Shown: positions 18,457 to 27,381 of the stretch, in pieces | Numbering within the stretch: the stretch's first letter is position 1 | Layout of the letters: each line of letters begins with the position of its first letter | Assembly (NCBI RefSeq): GCF_001421565.1 | Contig: NZ_LMKQ01000004.1 | Span: 1 to 64,000 of the forward strand | Length of the DNA: 64,000 bases | Direction: 5' to 3' | Source: Agromyces sp. Leaf222 | Lineage (GTDB): Bacteria > Actinomycetota > Actinomycetes > Actinomycetales > Microbacteriaceae | Notes under the pieces: generated by a model | The model's input: only the letters and a program-made list of their open reading frames with translations | Told to the model about the DNA's origin: nothing | Database searches by the model: none | Position numbers and translations under genes: made by a program

Positions 18457-18506
18457 ATACTCGCACGGTCGATCGCAACGTCGGTCGCGCGCGAGAGGAA
18501 CATGAC

Positions 18507-21125
18507 GTGGCTGAGCTGCTGTACCGACTGGGCAAGTTCTCGGCGCGACGGGCATGGGTGGTCATCGCCGCCTGGACCGTCGTGCTGGCGATCGCCGTCG
18601 GCGGATTCCTCATCGGGTTCAAGGGCCTCACGACGAGCTTCGACGTGCCGGGCACCGAGTCGGGCGAGGTCATCGCCGAGCTCCAGGACGAGATGCCGCA
18701 GTACAGCGGCGGAGCCGGCACCGTCGTCTTCACCACGACCGACGGCTCGGCGCTCACCGACGCCCAGCAGGCCGAGATCAGCGCGCTCATCGCCGACCAG
18801 GGCGACCTCGTCGACGTCGAAGACGTGGTCGACCCCTTCGAAGCGCAGCAGCAGCTCGAAGACCAGCAGCAGCAGTTGGCCGACGGCCAGCAGCAGATCG
18901 ACGACGGCACGGCGCAGCTCGAGGACGGCCAGGCGCAGCTCGACGCCGGAACCGCGCAGCTCGAGGCCGGGCAGGCGCAGCTCGACGCGGGCCAGGCGCA
19001 GCTCGATGCGGCACGCGAGCAGCTCGTCGCCGCCGGCATGCCGACCGATGAGATCGACGCCCAGCAGGCCCAGCTCGACGCGCAGCAGGCGCAGCTCGAC
19101 GCCCAGACCGAGGTGCTCGCGAGCGAGCAGGCCAAGCTCGACGACGGCGCCGATGAGCTCGCGGCCAACGCCGAGCAGCTCGACCTCGGCAGCGAGCTGC
19201 TCGGCTACGCCGACGGCATCGGCCTCGTCTCCGAAGACGGCTCGACCGCGATCGCGAACGTGTCGTTCACCGTGCCGCGCCTCGAGCTCTCCGAGGACGC
19301 CAAGCAGTCCGTCATCGACCACTTCTCGGCCGAACCCATCGAGGGCGTCTCGGTCTCGTTCTCGACCGACATCTCGCAGGGCGTTCCCGAGCTGTTCGGC
19401 ATCGGCGAGGCGATCGGCCTCGTCATCGCGGCGATCGTGCTGCTCGTGATGCTCGGCTCGGTCATCGCGGCATCCCTCCCGCTCGTCACCGCGATCTTCG
19501 GCGTCGCCGTCGGCATCCTCGGCTCGCTCGCCTTCTCGGGCGTGGTCGACATGGCCTCAGTCACGCCCATGCTCGCGGTCATGCTCGGCCTCGCGGTCGG
19601 CATCGACTACTCGCTCTTCGTCGTGAACCGGCACCGGAAGCAACTGCTGCAGGGCGCCGAGGTGGTCGAGTCGATCGGGCTCGCCAACGGCACCTCCGGC
19701 AACGCCGTGGTGTTCGCCGGCACCACCGTCATCGTCGCCTTGCTCGCGCTGAACGTCACGGGCGTGCCGTTCCTCGGCCTCATGGGAACCGTCGGCGCGG
19801 TCGCCGTCGCCGTCGCCGTGCTCATCTCGACGACGCTCACGCCGGCGCTGCTCGGCCTGCTCGGCATGCGCATCCTCCGCCGCAAGGTGCGCGCCCACCT
19901 CGGCGAGGGCAACCGCCACGAGCCGCCCGTCGTGAAGGCCATGCCCACCTGGCGCGCGGTGCTCACCGGATTCGTCACGATCGTCGCGTTGCTCATCGTC
20001 GCGATCCCCGCGCTCTCGATGCGCGTCGGCCTGCCCGACGGCTCGAGCGAGCCGCACGACTCGGCCGCGTACGAGGCGTTCACCGTCACCGAGGAGCAGT
20101 TCGGCGCGGGCGCGAACAGCCCGCTCCTCGTGACGGCCGAGCTGCCCGAGGGCACGACCGACGACGAGGTGCTGCAGCTCCAGGTCGACATCGCGTCCAC
20201 CATCGCCGCGCAGGACGACGTGGTCTCGGTCGCCGCCGTCGACGTCTCCGACGACAACTCGCTCGCCGTGTTCCAGGTGATCCCGGCCGAGGGCCCGAAC
20301 GCGGCCTCGACCGAGCAACTCGTGCGCGACCTGCGCGCCCTGCCGCCGGTGAACGGCGACATCACGCTCGGCGTGGCGGGCCAGGCGGCGATCAACATCG
20401 ACATCTCCGAGGGCCTCGCCGACGTGCTGCCGCTCTACCTCGTCGTCGTGGTCGGGCTCTCGCTGCTCATCATGATCCTGGTGTTCCGCTCGCTGCTCGT
20501 GCCGATCATCGCCACCGGCGGTTTCATCCTGTCGCTGTTCGCCACCTACGGCGCGATCGTCGCGCTGTTCCAGTGGGGGTGGGGCGCGGACGCGCTCGGC
20601 ATCAGCACCGGGCCGATCCTGAGCTTCCTCCCGGTGATCCTCGTGGGAATCCTGTTCGGCCTCGCGATGGACTACCAGTTGTTCCTCGCGACCGGCATGC
20701 GGGAGGCCTACGTTCACGGGTCGCCCGCGCGGCTCGCCGTGGCCCAGGGCCTGCGCGCCGGTCGGTCGGTCGTGATCGCGGCCGGGCTCATCATGGTCTC
20801 GGTCTTCGGCGGCTTCATCTTCTCGGACTCGACCATGATCCGTTCGGTCGGCTTCGGCCTCGCCTTCGGCGTGCTGATCGACGCCTTCGTCGTGCGCATG
20901 CTGCTGATGCCCGCGATCATGCACCTGCTCGGCCGTTCGGCGTGGTGGATCCCGAAGTGGCTCGACCGCATCATGCCCGACGTCGACGTCGAGGGTGCCG
21001 CCCTCGAGCGCCGTCACCACCTCGTGACGGCAGACGATGAAGCGGATGTCGCAGGCGGCCCCACGCTCGTCACCGGCCCGGCCGACGACGCGACGCCCGC
21101 GACCGAGACCTCGCCGACGCGCTGA
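18507..21125 (+). CDS. MMPL-family (RND-like) transporter with extracytoplasmic coiled-coil insert
   Basis: An 872-residue polytopic transporter. The start is GTG 18507 with GAGAGGA upstream. Membrane segment 1 is WVVIAAWTVVLAIAVGGFLIGF. Between it and the second membrane block lies a soluble loop with a glutamine-rich heptad-like repeat (about residues 112-228; units such as AQLDAGQ and QQLADGQ). Two MMPL membrane cores follow: MLGLAVGIDYSLFVVNRHRKQ and ILFGLAMDYQLFLATGMREAY, each carrying the GxxxDY element of proton-coupled members. It ends in an acidic tail. It likely exports lipids or hydrophobic compounds under TetR control. SMR-type and other efflux families do not fit. Confidence 0.93.
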   Translation: MAELLYRLGKFSARRAWVVIAAWTVVLAIAVGGFLIGFKGLTTSFDVPGTESGEVIAELQDEMPQYSGGAGTVVFTTTDGSALTDAQQAEISALIADQGDLVDVEDVVDPFEAQQQLEDQQQQLADGQQQIDDGTAQLEDGQAQLDAGTAQLEAGQAQLDAGQAQLDAAREQLVAAGMPTDEIDAQQAQLDAQQAQLDAQTEVLASEQAKLDDGADELAANAEQLDLGSELLGYADGIGLVSEDGSTAIANVSFTVPRLELSEDAKQSVIDHFSAEPIEGVSVSFSTDISQGVPELFGIGEAIGLVIAAIVLLVMLGSVIAASLPLVTAIFGVAVGILGSLAFSGVVDMASVTPMLAVMLGLAVGIDYSLFVVNRHRKQLLQGAEVVESIGLANGTSGNAVVFAGTTVIVALLALNVTGVPFLGLMGTVGAVAVAVAVLISTTLTPALLGLLGMRILRRKVRAHLGEGNRHEPPVVKAMPTWRAVLTGFVTIVALLIVAIPALSMRVGLPDGSSEPHDSAAYEAFTVTEEQFGAGANSPLLVTAELPEGTTDDEVLQLQVDIASTIAAQDDVVSVAAVDVSDDNSLAVFQVIPAEGPNAASTEQLVRDLRALPPVNGDITLGVAGQAAINIDISEGLADVLPLYLVVVVGLSLLIMILVFRSLLVPIIATGGFILSLFATYGAIVALFQWGWGADALGISTGPILSFLPVILVGILFGLAMDYQLFLATGMREAYVHGSPARLAVAQGLRAGRSVVIAAGLIMVSVFGGFIFSDSTMIRSVGFGLAFGVLIDAFVVRMLLMPAIMHLLGRSAWWIPKWLDRIMPDVDVEGAALERRHHLVTADDEADVAGGPTLVTGPADDATPATETSPTR

Positions 21126-21198
21126 CGACTGCCCGTTCGGGCCTCCCCGCTCGTCCGCCCCGGCGTTAGCATGACGCCGTGGCGGATGAGCGGGATCG

Positions 21199-22251
21199 AT
21201 GACCTCACCCGATCGGGTCGACACCCGCCGCGGCACCGTCGGCGTCGTGGCGTTCATCGCCGCGCTCCACGTGCTGGGGTGGGGCGTGCTGCTCGTCGCC
21301 GTGGTACCGGCGGGCATTCCGCTCGGGGCCGGTGACGGCACCGCGCTCGTGACGCTCGGCGTCGGACTCGCCGCCTACACGCTCGGCCTCCGCCACGCGT
21401 TCGACGCCGACCACATCGCGGCCATCGACAACACGACCCGACGCCTCGCCGAGCGCGGACGCCCGGCGAGCACCGTGGGGTTCTGGTTCTCGCTCGGGCA
21501 CTCGACGATCGTGCTCGTGCTCTGCGTGCTGCTCACCTTCGGCGTCGCGGCGATCAGCGCGTCGCTCGCCGACGACTCGTCGGCGCTGCACACCTGGACG
21601 GGCGTGATCGGGCCGACCGTGTCGGGCGTCTTCCTGCTCGTGATCGCGGCGGTCAACATCGCGTCGCTCCGGGCCCGCAGCCGCTCCGACGCGCACCACG
21701 GAGACCACCATCACGGCGGTCCGGTGCTGCGCCTGCTCGGCCCGTTCGAGCGTGCGGTCGACCGGCCGTCGCGCATGTACGGGGTCGGCCTGCTGTTCGG
21801 ACTCGGCTTCGACACGGCGACCGAGATCGGCCTGCTCGCCCTCGCCGGCGCCTCGACGCTGGCCGCCGTGCCGTGGTGGGCGGTGCTGACCCTTCCCGTG
21901 CTCTTCGCGGCGGGCATGAGCGCCTTCGACACCGCGCAGGGCGCCGTGATGCGCCGGGCCTACGCGTGGCAGCCGGATGCAGGTGAATCGGGTGGCCGCG
22001 GCATCCGGAATCGCGATGTCGGCGCGGTCTACGGCGTCGCGATGACCGTGCTCTCGGTGGTGGCCGCGGTCGTCATCGCCCTCGTGCAACTCTCGGGCGT
22101 GCTGGTCGAGAACCTCGGTCTCGGCGACCCGTTCGCCTGGATCGCATCCATCGGCGTCGACGACCTCGGGCTCCTCCTCACGGCGCTGCTGCTCGCCACG
22201 TGGGCGATGGTGCTCATCGCGACGCGACGCCCGCGTTCGGTGTCGGCCTGA
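21199..22251 (+). CDS. Nickel/cobalt transporter, NixA/HoxN/HupN family
   Basis: A 350-residue membrane permease for Ni2+ or Co2+. The signature RHAFDADH (residues 65-72), in the second membrane helix, is the metal-selectivity motif HX4DH. Others are GFWFSLGHSTIV, LLFGLGFDTATEIGLL and GMSAFDTAQGAVM, all family hallmarks. A cytoplasmic loop has a His cluster (residues 166-172, HHGDHHH) that may bind metal. No urease, hydrogenase or cobalamin gene is nearby, and no riboswitch was recognised upstream, so the metal is undetermined. Confidence 0.95.
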   Translation: MTSPDRVDTRRGTVGVVAFIAALHVLGWGVLLVAVVPAGIPLGAGDGTALVTLGVGLAAYTLGLRHAFDADHIAAIDNTTRRLAERGRPASTVGFWFSLGHSTIVLVLCVLLTFGVAAISASLADDSSALHTWTGVIGPTVSGVFLLVIAAVNIASLRARSRSDAHHGDHHHGGPVLRLLGPFERAVDRPSRMYGVGLLFGLGFDTATEIGLLALAGASTLAAVPWWAVLTLPVLFAAGMSAFDTAQGAVMRRAYAWQPDAGESGGRGIRNRDVGAVYGVAMTVLSVVAAVVIALVQLSGVLVENLGLGDPFAWIASIGVDDLGLLLTALLLATWAMVLIATRRPRSVSA

Positions 22252-22296
22252 CCGCGACCGATGGCCCGCTGACGCCTCGAGGTGCCGGCTCGACGG

Positions 22297-23364
22297 TCAC
22301 CAGCGGTTGCGCACCTCCTCGGCCCAGCCGAGCAGGCCGTCGACCGCGATGCGCTCGCCCCCGGCATCCACCCACCCGGAGTAGTGGCCGAAGCACTGGT
22401 GGCCGTGCGAGCCGAACACGAGCAGCTCGGTCGAGCTCACGCGGTCCCAGAACGGCTCGCAGCGCAGGTCGACGGATGCCCCGTGGATGCGCCACGGCGC
22501 GAGCCAGTCGTGCTCGTCGTACGCCCACTCGAGCTCGTCGCCGATCTTGTGCAGGCGTCCGTCGACGAGCACCGCGTTCTCGGTCGAGCCGGTGCCGTCG
22601 GTCCACTTGCCGCCGAGCTGGAGGCCGATCGTGCGGCCGTCGGGGGCCAGGCCCGACGCGGCGCCCCAGTTCCAGGTCATGCGGTACGGCCAGCGCCCGC
22701 GCCCGTGGTCGAGCACCGCCCAGCTCTCGCCCTCCGGCAGGTCGATGCGCTCGCCGGCGACCTCGAGCCATCCGCTCGCCCGCCTCGCGACATCCTTCAC
22801 CGTGTACTGGAACCGCGTCGCCGACCAGGGCACGACGACACCCAGGCTCTCGTGGCCGACCGGCCGATGGGCCAGGATGTCGAGCCGCACGTCGCCTGAC
22901 GTCGCTCGAAGCCGCGTGCCACCGTCGACTTCGTCGAGGTCGATCGAGATCGTGCGCGTGACCGCCCGGGCCGGGCCGTCGCCGAGCGAGGCCGGCAGCA
23001 CGGCGCTCGAACCGAGCGGGGCGATCGCCGACCGGTCGATCGTCGCCCCGGTGCGACGGTCATGCACGAGCACGGCGTGCACCGCGGCGTAGTCGAGCGA
23101 CGACACGGTGAGGGCGATCACGTGGGTCGGGGTGGTGACGGCCCAGTATTCCCAGCGCTTGTTGCGTCCCCAGACGTGTCGTCCGCCGATGCCCGACGTG
23201 TCGTGCAGGGGCGTGCGCGTCCAGCCGACGGACTCGGGGTTCAGTCGGCCGTCTGCGCCCACGAGGGCGACGGGTGCGGTGAGCTCGCGCTCGACGATGG
23301 TGCGGGGCATCCGGGTCCGATCTCGCGGGGGAATCGAGGTGAGGATGCGTCGCCGATCGGTCAT
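22297..23364 (-). CDS. DUF2804 domain-containing protein
   Basis: A 355-residue cytosolic protein. It matches what I know of DUF2804: IVERELTAPVALVGADGRLNPESVGWTRTPLHD at the N-terminus, WGRNKRWEYWAVTTPTHVIALTVSSLDYA, WAVLDHGRGRWPYRMTWNWGAASG and a C-terminal GHYSGWVDAGGERIAVDGLLGWAEEV. The fold appears beta-rich and lipocalin-like, as in the carotenoid/tocopherol-cyclase-like AttH group. The function is unknown. It is divergent from the tocopherol-cyclase-like gene at 23436 across 71 bases, and both belong to related beta-rich folds, so a shared lipid-related role is possible. Confidence 0.85.
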   Translation of the reverse strand: MTDRRRILTSIPPRDRTRMPRTIVERELTAPVALVGADGRLNPESVGWTRTPLHDTSGIGGRHVWGRNKRWEYWAVTTPTHVIALTVSSLDYAAVHAVLVHDRRTGATIDRSAIAPLGSSAVLPASLGDGPARAVTRTISIDLDEVDGGTRLRATSGDVRLDILAHRPVGHESLGVVVPWSATRFQYTVKDVARRASGWLEVAGERIDLPEGESWAVLDHGRGRWPYRMTWNWGAASGLAPDGRTIGLQLGGKWTDGTGSTENAVLVDGRLHKIGDELEWAYDEHDWLAPWRIHGASVDLRCEPFWDRVSSTELLVFGSHGHQCFGHYSGWVDAGGERIAVDGLLGWAEEVRNRW

Positions 23365-23435
23365 GTTCGGCGCTGAATCCGCAGCGAGCGTAGCAGCGGA
23401 TGCCCCGCGGACCCGCCGCCCCCTAGGGTTGGCGC

Positions 23436-24458
23436 ATGCGAACCCCGGCGGCGTATCTGCGAGGAGTGCGGCATCCAGAGGCCTTCCACGGCAAGGGCGT
23501 GACGAAGGGGTACTTCGAGGGCTGGTACAACAAGGTCGTGTCGGCCGACCGTACGCAACGCTGGGCGGTGATCCCCGGGGTGTTCCGCGGGCTCGGCGGT
23601 GCCGCCGGCGGAGCTGACGGGCGCACGACCGACGAGGCGTTCGTGCAGGTGCTCGACGGGCTCACCGGGCGCAGCTGGTACCACCGGTACGAGGTCGGCG
23701 AGTTCGCGGCATCCGACCGGGAGTTCGACGTGCGCGTCGGGCCGAACCGGTTCTCGCCCGCGGGCATGACCCTCGACCTGCCGCAGTTCCGCGGCGAGAT
23801 CGCCTACTCCACGCCGCTCGAACCGTGGCCCGTGACGGCGCGCGAGCCCGGCATCATGGGCTGGTACGGCCTCGTACCGGCCATGGAGTGCTTCCACGGC
23901 ATCGTCTCGTTCGGCCACGGCCTCGCCGGCGAGATCGAGGTCGAGGGCCGCCCCACGAGCTTCGGCGGCGGGCGGGGCTACCTCGAGAAGGACTGGGGCC
24001 AGGCCTTCCCGGCCGGATACGTCTGGATGGCCAGCAACCACCTCGACACCGAGATCGGCGACGGAACGGATGCCTCGCTCATCGCCTCGATCGCGATCAT
24101 CCCGTGGCTCGGGCGGGCGTTCCGCGGCTCGATCATCGGCCTGCGCCACGGCGGTCGACTGCACCGGTGGACCACGTACAACCGCTCGAAGGAGACCCGT
24201 CTCTCGATCGACGACACGCATGTGCGGTGGAGCGTCACCGGCCCCGACGGCGTGCTCGAGCTCGACGCCGAGCGGGTGCGCGGCGGGCTGCTGCACGCAC
24301 CGCTCCGCACCGCCATGCACCAGCGGGTCGAGGAGACGCTCGACGCGAGCATCGCGTTCCGGCACCTCGACCACGACGGCCGCGTGCTGCTCGCCGGCAC
24401 CGCGGCCTGCGCCGGCCTCGAGGTCTTCGGCGACACCGACCGGCTGCTCGCGCTCTGA
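23436..24458 (+). CDS. Tocopherol cyclase-like family protein
   Basis: A 340-residue protein. Family landmarks are HGKGVTKGYFEGWYNKVVS near the start, MGWYGLVPAMECFHGIVSF in the middle and GGRGYLEKDWGQAFPAGYVWMASNH (about residues 172-196), which carries the YxEKDWG signature. The plant enzyme closes the chromanol ring of vitamin E, but bacteria with these genes generally lack tocopherol synthesis and no prenyl-transferase is nearby, so the substrate is unknown. No signal peptide. Confidence 0.88.
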   Translation: MRTPAAYLRGVRHPEAFHGKGVTKGYFEGWYNKVVSADRTQRWAVIPGVFRGLGGAAGGADGRTTDEAFVQVLDGLTGRSWYHRYEVGEFAASDREFDVRVGPNRFSPAGMTLDLPQFRGEIAYSTPLEPWPVTAREPGIMGWYGLVPAMECFHGIVSFGHGLAGEIEVEGRPTSFGGGRGYLEKDWGQAFPAGYVWMASNHLDTEIGDGTDASLIASIAIIPWLGRAFRGSIIGLRHGGRLHRWTTYNRSKETRLSIDDTHVRWSVTGPDGVLELDAERVRGGLLHAPLRTAMHQRVEETLDASIAFRHLDHDGRVLLAGTAACAGLEVFGDTDRLLAL

Positions 24459-24471
24459 GCTTCGTGGTCCC

Positions 24472-24554
24472 GCCGGTCGAGTAGCGACGGAGGAGCGTAT
24501 CGAGACCCGACCGCGCTGGTCTCGATACGGCGCTGGCGCGCCTACTCGACCGGC
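24472..24554. repeat. REP-like intergenic inverted repeat (copy 1)
   Basis: GCCGGTCGAGTAG at 24472-24484 and CGTATCGAGACC at 24496-24507 are answered by GGTCTCGATACG at 24518-24529 and CCTACTCGACCGGC at 24541-24554. The result is a long two-part stem between the tocopherol-cyclase-like and helicase genes. The same units recur at 60830-60946. I recall this sequence as common between genes in Microbacteriaceae. It may also act as a terminator. Confidence 0.8.
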
Positions 24555-24649
24555 ATCGGACGCCCGCCCGCGGCATCCGCTCGCCCTGCGTCGACGCCGC
24601 CCGAAAAACGTACCCGGACGCCTCACAGGCGACAGGAGTAGGCTGAAAT

Positions 24650-26638
24650 GTGACTTCCGGCGAAAACCCCGTCGTGGCCGAGGCTCCTGAAGAGCCCGCC
24701 GCGATCAGCTTCGCCGACCTCGGACTCGACGGCGCCGTACTCAAGGCCCTCTCCGACGTCGGCTATGAAACCCCCTCGGCCATCCAGGCCGCCACCATTC
24801 CGACCCTCCTCGCAGGGCGCGACGTCGTGGGCCTCGCCCAGACCGGCACCGGCAAGACGGCCGCGTTCGCGCTGCCGATCCTCGCGCGACTCGACGAGTC
24901 CCAGAAGACGCCGCAGGCCCTCGTGCTCGCCCCCACGCGCGAGCTCGCCCTGCAGGTCTGCGAGGCCTTCGAGAAGTACGCGTCGCGCATGCGCGGCGTG
25001 CACATCCTGCCCGTCTACGGCGGACAGGGCTACGGCGTGCAGCTCTCGGCCCTGCGCCGCGGCGTGCACATCGTCGTCGGCACCCCCGGTCGCATCATGG
25101 ACCACCTCGAGAAGGGCACGCTCGACCTCTCGCAGCTCAAGTACCTCGTGCTCGACGAGGCCGACGAGATGCTCAAGATGGGCTTCGCCGAAGACGTCGA
25201 GACGATCCTCGCCGACACCCCCGCCGACAAGCAGGTCGCCCTGTTCTCGGCCACGATGCCGTCGGCGATCCGCCGCATCTCGAAGCAGTACCTGAACGAC
25301 CCCGAAGAGATCACGGTCAAGACCAAGACCACGACCTCGGCGACCATCACGCAGCGCTACCTCGTCGTCGCGCACCAGCAGAAGATCGACGCCCTCACGC
25401 GCATCCTCGAGGTCGAGAACTTCGAGGGCATGATCGTCTTCGTGCGCACGAAGAGCGTGACCGAAGAAATCGCCGAGAAGCTCCGTGCACGCGGCTACTC
25501 GGCTGCGGCCATCAACGGCGACATCGCCCAGGCCCAGCGCGAGCGCACCGTCAACCAGCTGAAGTCGGGCAAGCTCGACATCCTCGTGGCGACGGATGTC
25601 GCGGCGCGAGGCCTCGACGTCGAGCGCATCAGCCACGTCGTGAACTTCGACATCCCGACCGACACCGAGTCGTACGTGCACCGCATCGGCCGCACGGGCC
25701 GCGCCGGCCGCACCGGCGACGCGATCAGCTTCGCGACGCCCCGCGAGCGCCGCCTCATCTCGGCGATCGAGAAGGCCACCCGCCAGGAGCTCACGCAGAT
25801 GCAGCTCCCGAGCGTCGACGACGTCAACGTCACGCGACTCTCGCGCTTCGACGACCGCATCACCGCGGCGCTCGAGCAGGCGGAGCGCATCGAGGGCTTC
25901 CGCGACATCATCGGCCACTACATGAAGCACCACGACGTGCCCGAGGTCGACGTGGCCGCGGCGCTCGCCGTGGTCGCCCAGGGCGAGTCGCCGCTGCTGC
26001 TCGAGCCCGAGGCCGTGCGCCCCGCGCGCGAGTGGAAGGAGCGCGACGACCGCGGCGACCGTGGTGGCCGTGACGACCGCCGAGGCGACCGCGACGGCGG
26101 ATCGCGCGGCGGGCGCTACGACGACGACCGCGGCGGCGACCGTCGCTCGCGCGGCGGCCCCCAGCTCGCGACCTACCGTATCGCCGTCGGGCGACGCCAC
26201 AAGGTCGAGCCCCGCCAGATCGTCGGCGCGCTCGCCAACGAGGGCGGCCTGCGCCGCGAAGACTTCGGTGCGATCCAGATCCGCCCCGACTTCTCGCTCG
26301 TCGAGCTGCCCGCCGACCTGCCCCGCGAGACGCTCGAGCGCCTCGACGGCACCCGCATCAGCGGCCGGCTCATCGAGCTGCGCCCCGACCGCGGCGCGCC
26401 GCCCCGTCGTGACGGCGGACGCGACAGCGGTCCTCGCCGTTCGTACGGCGACCGCGACGACCGGCCCCGTCGCTCGTACGACCGCGACGACAAGCCGCGC
26501 CGCTCGTACGACGACAAGCCGGCCCGCTCGTACGACAAGCCGGCGGGCTCGAACGACGACGCCGCCGCAGACACTGCCGGCGCCGGCGACGACGGCGCCG
26601 GCCGCAAGCCGCGCCACAAGGGCACGCGCGACGAGTAG
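24650..26638 (+). CDS. DEAD-box ATP-dependent RNA helicase (DeaD/CsdA-like)
   Basis: A 662-residue helicase. The Q motif is FADLGL...TPSAIQ (residues 21-46), motif I AQTGTGKT (63-70), Ia PTRELA (95-100), Ib TPGR, II DEAD (169-172) and III SAT (200-202). It continues with the C-terminal helicase domain VARGLDVERI-type motif V and HRIGRTGRAGR motif VI. An RG/D-rich linker separates it from a DbpA-type RNA-binding domain (about 480-560), and the tail is a basic low-complexity segment with repeated RRSYD units. GTG 24650 with AGGAGTA upstream is preferred; the ATG at 24648 is followed at once by TGA. Role: ribosome assembly and RNA unwinding, often cold-induced. Confidence 0.96.
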   Translation: MTSGENPVVAEAPEEPAAISFADLGLDGAVLKALSDVGYETPSAIQAATIPTLLAGRDVVGLAQTGTGKTAAFALPILARLDESQKTPQALVLAPTRELALQVCEAFEKYASRMRGVHILPVYGGQGYGVQLSALRRGVHIVVGTPGRIMDHLEKGTLDLSQLKYLVLDEADEMLKMGFAEDVETILADTPADKQVALFSATMPSAIRRISKQYLNDPEEITVKTKTTTSATITQRYLVVAHQQKIDALTRILEVENFEGMIVFVRTKSVTEEIAEKLRARGYSAAAINGDIAQAQRERTVNQLKSGKLDILVATDVAARGLDVERISHVVNFDIPTDTESYVHRIGRTGRAGRTGDAISFATPRERRLISAIEKATRQELTQMQLPSVDDVNVTRLSRFDDRITAALEQAERIEGFRDIIGHYMKHHDVPEVDVAAALAVVAQGESPLLLEPEAVRPAREWKERDDRGDRGGRDDRRGDRDGGSRGGRYDDDRGGDRRSRGGPQLATYRIAVGRRHKVEPRQIVGALANEGGLRREDFGAIQIRPDFSLVELPADLPRETLERLDGTRISGRLIELRPDRGAPPRRDGGRDSGPRRSYGDRDDRPRRSYDRDDKPRRSYDDKPARSYDKPAGSNDDAAADTAGAGDDGAGRKPRHKGTRDE

Positions 26639-26644
26639 TCGCAC

Positions 26645-27022
26645 GTGCGGCCGATCCTCGCGGCGACCGCTGCGGTCGTGCTGCTCGCGGGCCTCTGCCT
26701 GCAGTTGCTCGACCGCACGGTCGCCGTCGACCTCGCCGGCAGTGCGCTCTACGCCATGCTCGTCGGGCTCCTGGTCGCGATCGCGGGGCCGCGCCTCGCC
26801 GGCTGGATCGTCGCCCTGGCGGCCTTCGCGATCTCGGCGGGGGTCGAACTACTGCAGCTCACCGGAATCCCGGCGGCGATCGTGTCGGCCGTGCCGCCGC
26901 TGCGGCTCGTGTTCGGCAGCTCGTTCGATCCGCTCGACCTGGTCGGGTACGCGATCGGAGCCGTGGCGCTGTTCTTCGTGCACGCCGCGGTCGTACGAGC
27001 GGCGGGTCGGCGGCGGGCATGA
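26645..27022 (+). CDS. DUF2809-like small membrane protein
   Basis: A 125-residue protein with four hydrophobic stretches (residues about 4-22, 28-48, 53-72 and 96-116). The motif GVELLQLTGIPAAI followed by FGSSFDPLDLVGYAIGA matches DUF2809, whose members are about this size and of unknown function. The GTG start is six bases after the helicase stop, so it probably rides on that transcript. Confidence 0.8.
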   Translation: MRPILAATAAVVLLAGLCLQLLDRTVAVDLAGSALYAMLVGLLVAIAGPRLAGWIVALAAFAISAGVELLQLTGIPAAIVSAVPPLRLVFGSSFDPLDLVGYAIGAVALFFVHAAVVRAAGRRRA

Positions 27023-27096
27023 AACGGCGGATGCCGCGGAGCACGAGCCCCGCGACATCCGCCGTTCGTCTTGCCCCGGTTCGGGCACGCGGGCTG

Positions 27097-27381
27097 CTAG
27101 CCCTGCACGCCGATCTCGAACGACACGCGGCCGTCGTCGCCGATCGACGCGTCGAGCGTCTTGTCGGTGAGAGCCATCGCCGCGGCCTCGCCGAGGTAGA
27201 CCCGCGCGCCGTCGTGTTCGACGACGGAATCGGTCGGGTTCGGCGTCGGAACGATCGCGACGGCGAACTCGGTCGCCGCGGCATCCTGCGCGTTGATGCG
27301 CAGCCCGGACCCTTCGGGGGCTCCGTTGCGGGAGACGATCTCCTTCACGACGGTGCTGGCGTTCTCGGTCAGTGTGAGCAT
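27097..27381 (-). CDS. HesB/IscA-like protein lacking all cysteines
   Basis: A 94-residue protein with the layout of the HesB/IscA (Fe-S biogenesis) fold: MLTLTENASTVVKEIVSR helix, then GLRINAQDAAATEFAVAIVP beta-strands and VVEHDGARVYLGEAAAMALTD. The three cysteines that bind iron or clusters in IscA are absent, and the protein contains no Cys at all, so it cannot act as a classical scaffold. The start is the ATG at 27381 behind GAGGAGGAG. The role is unknown. Confidence 0.8.
   Translation of the reverse strand: MLTLTENASTVVKEIVSRNGAPEGSGLRINAQDAAATEFAVAIVPTPNPTDSVVEHDGARVYLGEAAAMALTDKTLDASIGDDGRVSFEIGVQG

Noticed and set aside
18840..19190. CRISPR-like array
   Set aside because: Short repeats are in frame and encode heptads in the MMPL protein; there are no spacers.
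21126..21198. Cobalamin or nickel riboswitch before the NixA-type gene
   Set aside because: The gap is only 73 bases and no riboswitch core was recognised.
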